Under the pieces are notes generated by a model, which was not told the origin of the DNA, made no database searches, and saw nothing but the letters and a program-made list of their open reading frames with translations. DNA of 64,000 nt, taken from positions 20,200 through 84,199 of the forward strand of contig NZ_BMUA01000031.1 in NCBI RefSeq assembly GCF_014649955.1, given 5' to 3'. Numbering within the stretch: the stretch's first letter is position 1; every line of letters begins with the position of its first letter. The stretch is from Streptomyces violascens (GTDB lineage Bacteria > Actinomycetota > Actinomycetes > Streptomycetales > Streptomycetaceae). Both the position numbers and the translations under genes were made by a program. Shown in pieces: positions 42,446 through 50,604 of this stretch.

Positions 42446-44764
42446 TCAATGGTCCACTTTCTCACCCGGGCCGGGTGCGTCCCCGCTTTCCGGACCGGTG
42501 TCCGGTGTCGGGTCACTCGGCTGCCCGGGATCGGCGTCCGCCGAACCGTTCGACTGACCGGGGTCGTCATCGCCCTCGGACTCCTCGCGAGCCATGGAGC
42601 GCTTGCGGTGGGTGTACATCCTGATGCCGGCGAGCACCAGGAGCAGGACACCGCCGGCGATGACCAGCATCACCGTCGGAGTGATCTCGGAGACCTGGAC
42701 GGTGAACTCCATCGGCTCACCGTACGGCGTGCCGTCCTCGGTGTAGAGCCGCGCGGTCACCGGAACGGGGCCGTTGGCGTTGGCGATGGCGGTGAACTTC
42801 ACCGACTGGCTGCGGTCGCCGTCGACCTTGACCGGCTGTTCGCCGATCGCGTCGCCGTCCTCGCCCAGCTGCAGGCGGGTGGGGCTCTTCGGCTGGAGTC
42901 TCAGCACCAGGTGGTCGACGCCCTGCACCAGCTTGTTCTGCACGGTGACGGCGATGGTGGCGCTGCGCCCCGACATCGTGGCGGTCGACTTCTGGATGAG
43001 GTGGACCTGGTCGGCCAGACCGTCCAGGTAGAGCTGAACGCCGGCCCGGTAGTTCTGCGCGCCGCCCGAGTCGCCGCGCCAGGACGTCGACATCTCCCGG
43101 TTGATCGCGTTGCCGAAGGGCGTGACCACCCGGTCGGGCGCGCTCAGGATGACCTTGAACCGGTCCAGGGTGCCCTGGGTGTTCTTCATGTCCTGGAAGG
43201 CGTCGAGCGGCAGTTCCTGCCGGCGCAGCGCGTCCGGGTACGCGCCCGCTCCGGGCACCTTCGTGGTGGCGAGCGGGTCGGGCTTGGCCGTGGCCGCCGC
43301 GGACAGGTCGAGGGGCTGGGTCCAGCGCTGCGGGTCCAGTGCGTGCAGCGCGGCGGACATCGTCTGCGCCTGGCTGACGGACGGCATCCGCTGGGGGGCG
43401 ACGACGATGCTGCGCTGCTTGTCGGCGTCCTGGAGCGTGATCGAGAGGGTCTGCGCGAGGAATCGCTGCTCGGCCAGGGCCGAGGTGTCCGCCATGGACA
43501 TATCGCCCTGGAAGGCGGTGGAGAGCCGGGCGTCGGCGACGATGGCGTTGACGCCGCCGCCGATCGGCCTGGTCGCCGTGGGCGAGTACGCGAGGGTGTC
43601 CCGCAGGCTGTCGCTGCGTGCGATCACGTTGTGGGCGCCGGCCGACGTGGCCACGTCGACGATCGACGGGTCGACGGCGCCGTCCACGGGCCAGGAGTAG
43701 TCGACCGACGGGGTCACGTGCAGGATCGTGTCGATGGTCTTCTGCGCGACCTCGGTGGCGCTCTGGAGATGCCCCAGCGAGCCCGGGACGTCCCGGCCGT
43801 GGTGGGCGAGCGAGGCCAGGTCGGGGTCGGCGAACGGCAGCGCGACGACCTTCTCGCCCTGCACCGCGGCCTCCAGTGAACTCAGCCACGCCTTGGCCAC
43901 GTCCTGGCTGGTGCCGTTGACCAGGCTGTCGCCGACCTTGACCTTGTAGTTGCGGGTCATCGCGTCGACGGTGGCCAGCAGATCGGGGTCGATCACCCAG
44001 GTGATGGGCAGCTGCTTGCCGAGCGAGACCATCTGCTCCAGCCTGCCGCCGGGGCCGATGTCCCTGGCCAGGGAATCGTCGGCGAACACCGGCGTCTGCT
44101 GGGCGTCCGAGCCCGTCTGGGCGGTGAGGTGGGACGAGGAGATCAGCGGCCACAGGAAGGTGAGCTGGCTCTTCTTGCCCTCGACGGCGTCCGGCTGCCA
44201 CGGCAGGAACGTGCGCTGGATGCCGAGCACCTGGTCGTACTGCTGGGTCGGGGTCTGGCCGGACAGCGAGACGCCGAGCGGATACACCCCGTCTTCGCCC
44301 AGGCCCAGCTTGGAGACCGGCACCGAGAGCGTGAAGTCCTGGCTGACGCCCGCCTCCAGCTTGGCGAACTTGACCGTGGGGCCGTCGGCGACCTCCGCGG
44401 CGTCGGTGCCCGGCGCGTAGCCGGTGCGGCCGGCCGTCTCGTCGATCCCGCTGCGTCCGGACAGCTTCGATCCCACCCGGAGCCCCACATGGGCGCCGGT
44501 GACGGCCTGCTTGCCCTTGTTGGTCACCGTGCCGGAGATCGTCAGCGTGTCGCTCTTGACGGGGGCCTTGGGGGCCACCGAGTCGAGGGACACCTGGACG
44601 CTCTGGCCGCCCACCGCGTCCTCGGCCGCGTGCGCCGCAGGGGCGGCCGTCGCGGACAGCAGGCCCGCGAACAACGGGGCGCCGACGAGCAGCGCCGCTG
44701 TGCGGCGCAACCACCGGCGGGCAGGAGAGGGAGTCATCCCCTGGGAATCTGCCGCCTCGGCCAC
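42446..44764 (-). CDS. DUF6049 secreted, membrane-anchored protein upstream of murJ
   Basis: 772 residues from GTG 44764 (MAEAADSQGMTPSPARRWLR); ATG 44815 and an internal ATG just before TPSPARRW are alternatives. A signal peptide (TAALLVGAPLFAGLLSATAAPAAHA) is followed by a large exported part with an immunoglobulin-like beginning (SDTLTISGTVTNKGKQAVTGAHVGL) and a central region resembling glycoside-hydrolase/deacetylase barrels (LPITWVIDPDLLATVDAMT, VVALPFADPDLASLAHHG). A C-terminal transmembrane helix (VMLVIAGGVLLLVLAGIRMY) and a charged cytoplasmic tail complete it. It is conserved upstream of murJ in actinobacteria, probably as part of the wall-synthesis machinery. No activity is known. 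Confidence 0.9.
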   Translation of the reverse strand: MAEAADSQGMTPSPARRWLRRTAALLVGAPLFAGLLSATAAPAAHAAEDAVGGQSVQVSLDSVAPKAPVKSDTLTISGTVTNKGKQAVTGAHVGLRVGSKLSGRSGIDETAGRTGYAPGTDAAEVADGPTVKFAKLEAGVSQDFTLSVPVSKLGLGEDGVYPLGVSLSGQTPTQQYDQVLGIQRTFLPWQPDAVEGKKSQLTFLWPLISSSHLTAQTGSDAQQTPVFADDSLARDIGPGGRLEQMVSLGKQLPITWVIDPDLLATVDAMTRNYKVKVGDSLVNGTSQDVAKAWLSSLEAAVQGEKVVALPFADPDLASLAHHGRDVPGSLGHLQSATEVAQKTIDTILHVTPSVDYSWPVDGAVDPSIVDVATSAGAHNVIARSDSLRDTLAYSPTATRPIGGGVNAIVADARLSTAFQGDMSMADTSALAEQRFLAQTLSITLQDADKQRSIVVAPQRMPSVSQAQTMSAALHALDPQRWTQPLDLSAAATAKPDPLATTKVPGAGAYPDALRRQELPLDAFQDMKNTQGTLDRFKVILSAPDRVVTPFGNAINREMSTSWRGDSGGAQNYRAGVQLYLDGLADQVHLIQKSTATMSGRSATIAVTVQNKLVQGVDHLVLRLQPKSPTRLQLGEDGDAIGEQPVKVDGDRSQSVKFTAIANANGPVPVTARLYTEDGTPYGEPMEFTVQVSEITPTVMLVIAGGVLLLVLAGIRMYTHRKRSMAREESEGDDDPGQSNGSADADPGQPSDPTPDTGPESGDAPGPGEKVDH

Positions 44765-44943
44765 GCGCTCGCCCGTCCCTCGCTGTCGTCGCTGTCGGTT
44801 GCTGCGTCCACGCATGGTAACGAGGCGGACTGTGGCGAAGTGCCGCGGACTGCTCCACATGATCGGAAGATTGCCGTACCGGCGAGGGAGCGTGCGTACC
44901 GGGGCCGGTCATAAACGGTGACGCCCCGGTCGGCCGGGCCACG

Positions 44944-44949
44944 TACCCT
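44944..44949 (+). promoter_or_regulatory. -10 element of a probably leaderless cca transcript
   Basis: TACCCT (TAnnnT) ends 8 bp before the GTG start at 44958, which has no Shine-Dalgarno sequence. This is the usual geometry of streptomycete leaderless mRNAs. Confidence 0.55.
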
Positions 44950-44957
44950 TTTCTGTT

Positions 44958-46400
44958 GTGCCGAACGCCAACGAAGACAATCCCAGTGCACTGAGCCAGG
45001 TGCAGCGCCGCGCGGTGACCGAATTGCTGCGGGTCTCCCCAGTCGCGGACGACCTCGCCGTCCGATTCGAGGAGGCCGGGTTCTCGCTCGCCCTCGTGGG
45101 CGGCTCGGTCCGGGACGCGCTGCTCGGGCGGCTCGGCAACGACTTGGACTTCACGACCGATGCCCGGCCCGAGGACGTGCTGAAGATCGTGCGGCCGTGG
45201 GCGGACGCGGTCTGGGAGGTCGGGATCGCCTTCGGGACGGTCGGCTGCCAGAAGGACGGCTACCAGATCGAGGTGACGACGTACCGCTCCGAGGCGTACG
45301 ACCGGACGTCGCGCAAGCCCGAGGTGTCCTATGGCGACTCCATCGAGGAAGACCTCGTCCGCCGCGATTTCACCGTCAACGCGATGGCGGTGGCACTGCC
45401 TCAGAAGGAGTTCGTCGACCCGCACGGAGGCCTTGAGGACCTGGCCGCGCGGGTGCTCCGCACGCCCGGGACGCCCGAGGAGTCCTTCTCCGACGACCCG
45501 CTGCGGATGATGCGCGCCGCGCGCTTCGCCGCCCAGCTGGACTTCGAGGTGGCCCCTGAGGTCGTCACGGCCATGACGGAAATGTCGGGCCGCATCGAGA
45601 TCGTGTCCGCGGAGCGCGTGCGGGACGAGCTGAACAAGCTGCTGATCTCGGCCCATCCGAAGAAGGGGCTGCGGCTCCTCGTCGACACCGGGCTCGCCGA
45701 CCACGTACTGCCGGAGCTGCCGGCCCTGCGGCTGGAGAGTGACGAACACCACCGGCACAAGGACGTCTACGAGCACTCGCTGACGGTTCTGGACCAGGCG
45801 ATCGACCTGGAGCAGGACGGGCCGGACCTGGTGCTGCGGCTCGCAGCACTGCTGCACGACATCGGCAAGCCGAGGACGCGGCGTTTCGAGTCGGACGGGC
45901 GGGTCTCCTTCCACCACCACGAGGTGGTCGGCGCGAAGATGACCAAGAAGCGGATGACCGCGCTGAAGTATTCGAACGACATGGTCAAGGACGTCTCGAA
46001 GCTCGTGGAACTGCATCTGCGCTTCCACGGCTACGGCACCGGTGAATGGACCGACTCCGCGGTGCGCCGCTACGTCCGCGACGCGGGCCCGCTCCTGGAG
46101 CGGCTGCACAAGCTGACCCGCTCGGACTGCACCACGCGCAACAAGCGCAAGGCGAGCGCGCTGTCGCGGGCCTACGACGGCCTCGAAGAGCGGATCGAGG
46201 AGCTTCAGCAGCAGGAGGAGCTGGACTCGATCCGGCCCGACCTGGACGGCAACCAGATCATGGAGATCCTGGGCATCGGCCCCGGCCCGGCGATCGGTCA
46301 GGCGTACAAGCATCTGCTGGAACTGCGCCTGGAGAACGGGCCGATGGAGCACGATGCTGCGGTCGCGGCTCTGAAGGAATGGTGGGCGGCGCAGGGCTGA
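44958..46400 (+). CDS. cca: CCA tRNA nucleotidyltransferase
   Basis: 480 residues from GTG 44958. The class II nucleotidyltransferase head has SLALVGGSVRDALLGRLGNDLDFTTDARPE (GGSxRD and DxD metal ligands) and EDLVRRDFTVNAMAV (RRD). The RNA-binding neck follows, then an HD domain (LAALLHDIGKPRTRRF, FHHHEVVGAKM). It adds or repairs the 3' CCA of tRNAs; both tRNA genes in this window lack an encoded CCA and need it. It is divergent from the DUF6049 gene. Its transcript ends at a palindrome built round parS site 7. Confidence 0.96.
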   Translation: MPNANEDNPSALSQVQRRAVTELLRVSPVADDLAVRFEEAGFSLALVGGSVRDALLGRLGNDLDFTTDARPEDVLKIVRPWADAVWEVGIAFGTVGCQKDGYQIEVTTYRSEAYDRTSRKPEVSYGDSIEEDLVRRDFTVNAMAVALPQKEFVDPHGGLEDLAARVLRTPGTPEESFSDDPLRMMRAARFAAQLDFEVAPEVVTAMTEMSGRIEIVSAERVRDELNKLLISAHPKKGLRLLVDTGLADHVLPELPALRLESDEHHRHKDVYEHSLTVLDQAIDLEQDGPDLVLRLAALLHDIGKPRTRRFESDGRVSFHHHEVVGAKMTKKRMTALKYSNDMVKDVSKLVELHLRFHGYGTGEWTDSAVRRYVRDAGPLLERLHKLTRSDCTTRNKRKASALSRAYDGLEERIEELQQQEELDSIRPDLDGNQIMEILGIGPGPAIGQAYKHLLELRLENGPMEHDAAVAALKEWWAAQG

Positions 46401-46405
46401 GGTCG

Positions 46406-46421
46406 TGTTTCACGTGAAACA
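46406..46421. other. parS: parS site 6 (perfect)
   Basis: TGTTTCACGTGAAACA, 6 bp after the cca stop. Confidence 0.97.
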
Positions 46422-46439
46422 TGACCGGGTGACAGCATG

Positions 46440-46479
46440 ACGCGGGGGCGGTGTTTCACGTGAAACACCGCCCCCGCGT
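46440..46479. terminator. parS: 40-bp perfect palindrome: terminator with parS site 7 at its apex
   Basis: The perfect parS 46452-46467 is extended symmetrically by 12 bp on each side to a 40-bp perfect palindrome (arms 46440-46459 and 46460-46479, GC-rich flanks). It lies between the convergent cca and LppU-type genes, exactly where a bidirectional terminator is expected. Confidence 0.85.
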
Positions 46480-46487
46480 GCAGGGTG

Positions 46488-46955
46488 CTATTTGGTGTCG
46501 CCCAGGCAGAGCGTGAAGGAGTTGCCCCTTTCCTTCCACGTGAAGGCTGCCGTGGTTCCGGTGACGTTCTGGCAGGTCAGTTGAGGAACGCTGGCGCCGG
46601 GGCTCTTCTTGAGCACCTTGTTGGTCGCCTTGCTGTCCGTGCAGCTCACCTGCTGGATGTCGGGGCTGCTGTCGGTGCCCTTGTTGTACAGGCAGTCGCC
46701 GACGGCCAGTTGCTTGGCGTCTTCGTTGCTGTCGTGGTTGAAGAGCCACAAGCCGCCTATGACGATCAGGGCGACGACGATGCCGATCGCCTTGAACGCA
46801 TTCTTGGCGCCACCTCGGGTCGGGACGCCCTGCGGGGCCATCGGAACACCCTGGTAGGGCGCGCCCTGCGGCGGGAAGCCGGGCTGTCCGGGCTGCCCGT
46901 ACGGTGCGTTGGGGTTCTGGGCGTACGGGTTCTGGCCCTGGGGCGGCGTGGTCAC
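46488..46955 (-). CDS. LppU/SCO3897-family membrane protein
   Basis: 155 residues from GTG 46955. The first 50 residues are Pro/Gln/Gly/Tyr-rich (NPYAQNPNAPYGQPGQP), then one transmembrane helix (AIGIVVALIVIGGLWLF). An exported domain of about 85 residues has four Cys (VGDCLYNKG, QVSCTDSKA, LTCQNVTG, TLCLGDTK) that likely form two disulfides. This matches the LppU/SCO3897 family, a small actinobacterial envelope protein of unknown function. It is convergent with cca. Confidence 0.85.
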   Translation of the reverse strand: MTTPPQGQNPYAQNPNAPYGQPGQPGFPPQGAPYQGVPMAPQGVPTRGGAKNAFKAIGIVVALIVIGGLWLFNHDSNEDAKQLAVGDCLYNKGTDSSPDIQQVSCTDSKATNKVLKKSPGASVPQLTCQNVTGTTAAFTWKERGNSFTLCLGDTK

Positions 46956-47060
46956 GGAGAGGGTCCCCCTATAAAGATGGCGATGTATGACGCCCGTAAG
47001 TTAGCGGGCCCCCAGGTCAACGCCGATACCGCGGCCCACTCTGTGGCCCCGATGTGACAC

Positions 47061-48344
47061 TTACGCGCGCGGAAAACGGGTCATAAACGCTGCTACCGCT
47101 GCATAGATGAGGGACACCGTGATGACGAGGGAGGGTGAGCGGCCGTCCGGGGGGAGCATCAGGGCGGCGACCGCGGCGGCGCCGACGAACGCCATGTTGA
47201 AGAGGACGTCGTAGAGGGAGAAGATCCGGCCCCGGAACGAGTCGTCCACCGTGGACTGGATCACCGTGTCCGTGGTGATCTTCGCGCCCTGGGTGACGAG
47301 GCCGAGGACGAAGGCGGCGACCAGCATCGGCGCGGGGGCGAACGGCAGGCCGAGTGCCGGTTCGAGGATCGCGGCGGTGGCCGAGCACACCACGATCCAT
47401 CGGTACTGCCCGAGCCGCGCCACCGCCCATGGGGTCATGACGGCCGCCGCGAAGAAACCCGCTCCCGAGATGCCCACGGCGAGCCCGAGCAGCGCGAGAC
47501 CATCGGTCCCGGCATCGTTTCCGGGCCGGTCGGCCCAGGCGTACCGGCAGAGCATCAGGAGCATCACGGTCAGTGCCCCGTAGCAGAACCGCATGAGCGT
47601 CATCGCCGTGAGGACCCGGGCGGCCGGCCTGCACCGGTTCAAGTGCCGTACGCCGTCGGCCAGTCCGCGTGCCGTGGAGCGGATCACCGCGACGAGGCCG
47701 GGCTGGACGGCCGTGGGGTCCGGCCCCAGCAGGCCGGGCGGCAGGCGCAGGGAGGCCAGGGATGCGCAGAGATAGAGGACGGCGCCCAGAACGACGGTCG
47801 CGGCATCCGCGTCGATCACGAGACGCAACGCGAAGGCCAGGCCGCCTCCGGCGGTGGCGGCCAGCGTCCCCGCGGTCGGGGAGAGCGAGTTGGCCATGAC
47901 GAGCCGCTCGGCGTCCACCACCCGGGGCAACGAGGCCGAGAGCCCGGCCAGGACGAAGCGGTTGACGGCCGTCACGGCGAGCGCGGAGGCGTAGAAGAGC
48001 CAGTCCGGCGCGGACCCGAGGACGAGCAGCGCGGTGCAGCCGGCCAGTGCGGCCCGCAGGAGATTGCCGTACAGAAAGACCTGGCGCCGTCGCCAGCGGT
48101 CGAGCAGCACTCCCGCGAACGGGCCGACGAGCGAGTACGGGAGGAGGAGGACGGCCATGGCGGAGGCGATCGCGCCGGGCGAGGCCTGTTTTTCGGGGGA
48201 GAAGACGACGTACGCGGCGAGGGCTACCTGGTAGACGCCGTCCGCGGCTTGGGACAGCAGTCGTACGGCCAGCAGGTGCCGGAAATGCTTCAGGCGCAGG
48301 AGCACGCGGAGATCACGTACGACGGGCATGTGAGCAAGCGTCAC
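47061..48344 (-). CDS. MFS transporter
   Basis: 427 residues from GTG 48344; ATG 48329, five codons in, is also possible. Twelve hydrophobic segments in the MFS arrangement, with the motif-A-like loop GVLLDRWRRRQVFLYGN between helices 2 and 3. The C-terminal half includes ITTDTVIQSTVDDSFRGRIFSLYDVLF, typical of the enterobactin-exporter/MFS_3-like group. It is transcribed toward the LppU-type gene and is separated from the inositol-phosphate synthase gene by a terminator. The substrate is unknown. Confidence 0.9.
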   Translation of the reverse strand: MTLAHMPVVRDLRVLLRLKHFRHLLAVRLLSQAADGVYQVALAAYVVFSPEKQASPGAIASAMAVLLLPYSLVGPFAGVLLDRWRRRQVFLYGNLLRAALAGCTALLVLGSAPDWLFYASALAVTAVNRFVLAGLSASLPRVVDAERLVMANSLSPTAGTLAATAGGGLAFALRLVIDADAATVVLGAVLYLCASLASLRLPPGLLGPDPTAVQPGLVAVIRSTARGLADGVRHLNRCRPAARVLTAMTLMRFCYGALTVMLLMLCRYAWADRPGNDAGTDGLALLGLAVGISGAGFFAAAVMTPWAVARLGQYRWIVVCSATAAILEPALGLPFAPAPMLVAAFVLGLVTQGAKITTDTVIQSTVDDSFRGRIFSLYDVLFNMAFVGAAAVAALMLPPDGRSPSLVITVSLIYAAVAAFMTRFPRA

Positions 48345-48349
48345 ATACC

Positions 48350-48390
48350 CGAAGGGTCCCCGTGCGCGGATGGCGCACGGGGACCCTTCG
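48350..48390 (-). terminator. terminator of ino1
   Basis: Perfect 18-bp arms (48350-48367 / 48373-48390) with a 5-nt loop, 22 bp past the ino1 stop on the minus strand. It lies just upstream of the MFS start. Confidence 0.9.
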
Positions 48391-48412
48391 GCAGTCCTCA
48401 GGGGTGCGAGCT

Positions 48413-49495
48413 CTAGCGCTCGACCTCGCCCTTGATGAACTTCTCGACGTTGGCGAAGGCCTCGTCGTCGAAGTACTGCACCGGCGGGGACTTCATGAAG
48501 TAGCTCGACGCCGACAGGATCGGGCCGCCGATGCCGCGGTCCTTGGCGATCTTCGCGGCGCGCAGGGCGTCGATGATGACACCCGCCGAGTTCGGGGAGT
48601 CCCAGACCTCGAGCTTGTACTCCAGGTTCAGCGGAACGTCACCGAAGGCACGGCCCTCGAGGCGCACGTACGCCCACTTGCGGTCGTCCAGCCAGGCCAC
48701 GTAGTCCGAGGGACCGATGTGGACGTTCTTCTCGCCCATGTCGCGGTCCGGGATCTGCGAGGTGACGGCCTGCGTCTTCGAGATCTTCTTGGACTCCAGG
48801 CGGTCGCGCTCCAGCATGTTCTTGAAGTCCATGTTGCCGCCCACGTTGAGCTGCATGGTGCGCTCAAGACGGACACCGCGGTCCTCGAACAGCTTCGCCA
48901 TCACGCGGTGCGTGATGGTCGCGCCGACCTGCGACTTGATGTCGTCGCCGACGATCGGGACGCCCGCCTCGGTGAACTTGTCCGCCCACTCCTTGGTGCC
49001 GGCGATGAAGACCGGGAGAGCGTTGACGAACGCGACCTTGGCGTCGATGGCGCACTGCGCGTAGAACTTCGCGGCGTCCTCGGAACCGACCGGCAGGTAG
49101 CAGACCAGAACGTCGACCTGCTTGTCCTTGAGGACCTGGACGACGTCGACCGGAGCTTCGGCGGACTCCTCGATGGTCATGCGGTAGTACTTGCCGAGAC
49201 CGTCCAGGGTGTGGCCGCGCTGGACCGTGACGCCCTTGTTCGGGACGTCGCAGATCTTGATGGTGTTGTTCTCGCTGGCACCGATGGCGTCCGAGAGGTC
49301 GAGACCGACCTTCTTGGCGTCGACGTCGAACGCGGCAACGAAGTCCACGTCACCGACGTGGTAGTCGCCGAACTGGACGTGCATCAGACCCGGGACCTTG
49401 GTGGCCGGGTCGGCGTCCTTGTAGTACTCGACGCCCTGCACCAGCGAGGCGGCGCAGTTGCCCACGCCGACGATGGCTACACGAACCGAACCCAT
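48413..49495 (-). CDS. ino1: inositol-3-phosphate synthase
   Basis: 360 residues from ATG 49495. N-terminal NAD-binding VRVAIVGVGNCAASLVQGVEYY; catalytic and NAD regions DVLVCYLPVGSEDAAKFYAQ and GDDIKSQVGATITHRVMA; C-terminal LKVWDSP-like LEYKLEVWDSPNSAGVIIDALR. It is the short prokaryotic form of about 360 residues. It converts glucose-6-phosphate to inositol-1-phosphate, the precursor of phosphatidylinositol and mycothiol. The PadR regulator gene directly upstream (50 bp) in the same direction suggests co-transcription. Confidence 0.96.
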   Translation of the reverse strand: MGSVRVAIVGVGNCAASLVQGVEYYKDADPATKVPGLMHVQFGDYHVGDVDFVAAFDVDAKKVGLDLSDAIGASENNTIKICDVPNKGVTVQRGHTLDGLGKYYRMTIEESAEAPVDVVQVLKDKQVDVLVCYLPVGSEDAAKFYAQCAIDAKVAFVNALPVFIAGTKEWADKFTEAGVPIVGDDIKSQVGATITHRVMAKLFEDRGVRLERTMQLNVGGNMDFKNMLERDRLESKKISKTQAVTSQIPDRDMGEKNVHIGPSDYVAWLDDRKWAYVRLEGRAFGDVPLNLEYKLEVWDSPNSAGVIIDALRAAKIAKDRGIGGPILSASSYFMKSPPVQYFDDEAFANVEKFIKGEVER

Positions 49496-49545
49496 TCCGG
49501 TTGCTCCCTGTTCGATCTCTTCGAAGTCCTGCGTGTGCAGGGCCT

Positions 49546-50229
49546 TCAGTTGGCGGTGTCCTCGGACGGATCCGGCCGGGTGCTGTCCCGGTGCCGGGGC
49601 AGGCCGCCCGTCTCTCCTGATGTGTGATCCTGCTGAGCGGAGCCGGTGGCGGGACCGGATCGCTGATCCCGTCCCGCCCGCTCGCTCTCGATGAGCTCGT
49701 TCAGCCAGCGCACTTCGCGCTCCACGGACTCCATGCCGTGGCGCTGCAGCTCGAGCGTGTAGTCGTCCAGGCGCTCGCGCGTACGGGCCAGGGAAGCGCG
49801 CATCTTCTCGAGGCGCTCCTCCAGGCGGCTGCGACGACCTTCCAGCACGCGCATCCGCACCTCTCGCTCCGTCTGGCCGAAGAAGGCGAAACGGGCGGCG
49901 AAGTGCTCGTCCTCCCAGGTGTCGGGGCCGGTGTGGGAGAGCAGCTCCTCGAAGTGCTCCTTACCTTCCGCCGTCAACCGGTAGACGATCTTGGCGCGGC
50001 GCCCTGCGAGTGAAGCGGCGAGCGCGTCCTCGGGAGCGCTGCCCGGCTCCTCGATCAACCAGCCGTTGGCGACCAGCGTCTTGAGGCAGGGGTAGAGGGT
50101 CCCGTAACTGAAGGCCCGGAAGATCCCCAGCGAGGTGTTGAGCCGCTTGCGCAGCTCGTAACCGTGCATCGGAGCCTCGCGGAGCAGCCCGAGTACGGCG
50201 AATTCGAGGATGCCGGAGCGCCTGCTCAT
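49546..50229 (-). CDS. PadR-family transcriptional regulator
   Basis: 227 residues from ATG 50229, with AGGAGG upstream. PadR winged helix: RSGILEFAVLGLLREAPMHGYELRKRL, then FRAFSYGTLYPCLKTLVANGWL. The C-terminal half is a long helical, Arg/Glu-rich dimerisation region (LEGRRSRLEERLEKMRASLARTRERLDDY), as in the PadR/Vir_act_alpha_C subfamily, plus a disordered tail. A long perfect palindrome at 50265-50295 upstream contains ATGTATCG/CGATACAT, the expected PadR-type operator, so autoregulation and control of ino1 are likely. Confidence 0.92.
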   Translation of the reverse strand: MSRRSGILEFAVLGLLREAPMHGYELRKRLNTSLGIFRAFSYGTLYPCLKTLVANGWLIEEPGSAPEDALAASLAGRRAKIVYRLTAEGKEHFEELLSHTGPDTWEDEHFAARFAFFGQTEREVRMRVLEGRRSRLEERLEKMRASLARTRERLDDYTLELQRHGMESVEREVRWLNELIESERAGRDQRSGPATGSAQQDHTSGETGGLPRHRDSTRPDPSEDTAN

Positions 50230-50264
50230 CCTTCGCCTCCTCAGCCTTCGGGGACCTTTATGCC

Positions 50265-50295
50265 GTGCTGATGTATCGACTCGATACATCAGCAC
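50265..50295. promoter_or_regulatory. PadR operator, 31-bp perfect palindrome
   Basis: 15-bp arms (50265-50279 and 50281-50295) around a central C; the core ATGTATCGA-C-TCGATACAT fits PadR-type ATGT/ACAT operators. It lies 36 bp upstream of the padR start in the divergent gap before the penicillin-binding protein gene. The remainder of the gap (50296-50604) shows nothing else clear. Confidence 0.75.
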
Positions 50296-50604
50296 GATAG
50301 AGCGGTGCCGCAGCTGCGACAAGAGGGACCATGGTGAACGGCGTCACATCCTCAATTCATAGCCAGCAACATGCCTGATTTGGGGTGAACTTCGGCCCTA
50401 GGGCGGTTTTGAGCGTGCGTAGTCTGTGCGCCATGCAGATCACTGTGTGCCGAGTGACGTCAGGGGGCGTCGGCGTGTCCAGCGCCATCGGCACATGGGC
50501 TGTGGCGTGGCCGTGCCCTTCACGGGGTAGCCGCTCACGCCGGGGGGACAGGAAATCAGCTGCCGTTTCCAGGCGCTCTCGCCTGCCCGAGGAGTAGTCG
50601 TTCG

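Noticed and set aside
40127..43879. Plus-strand 1250-codon open frame
   Set aside because: It is antisense to murJ and DUF6049. The sequence is a His/Asp/Gln-rich artefact without motifs.
42717..46352. Minus-strand 1211-codon open frame
   Set aside because: It is antisense to cca and then in a shifted frame of the DUF6049 gene, both with clear protein families.
46531..46546. TTCCACGTGAAG palindrome in the LppU-type gene as a further parS
   Set aside because: It departs from the parS core at more than one position and lies in coding sequence, so it was not counted.
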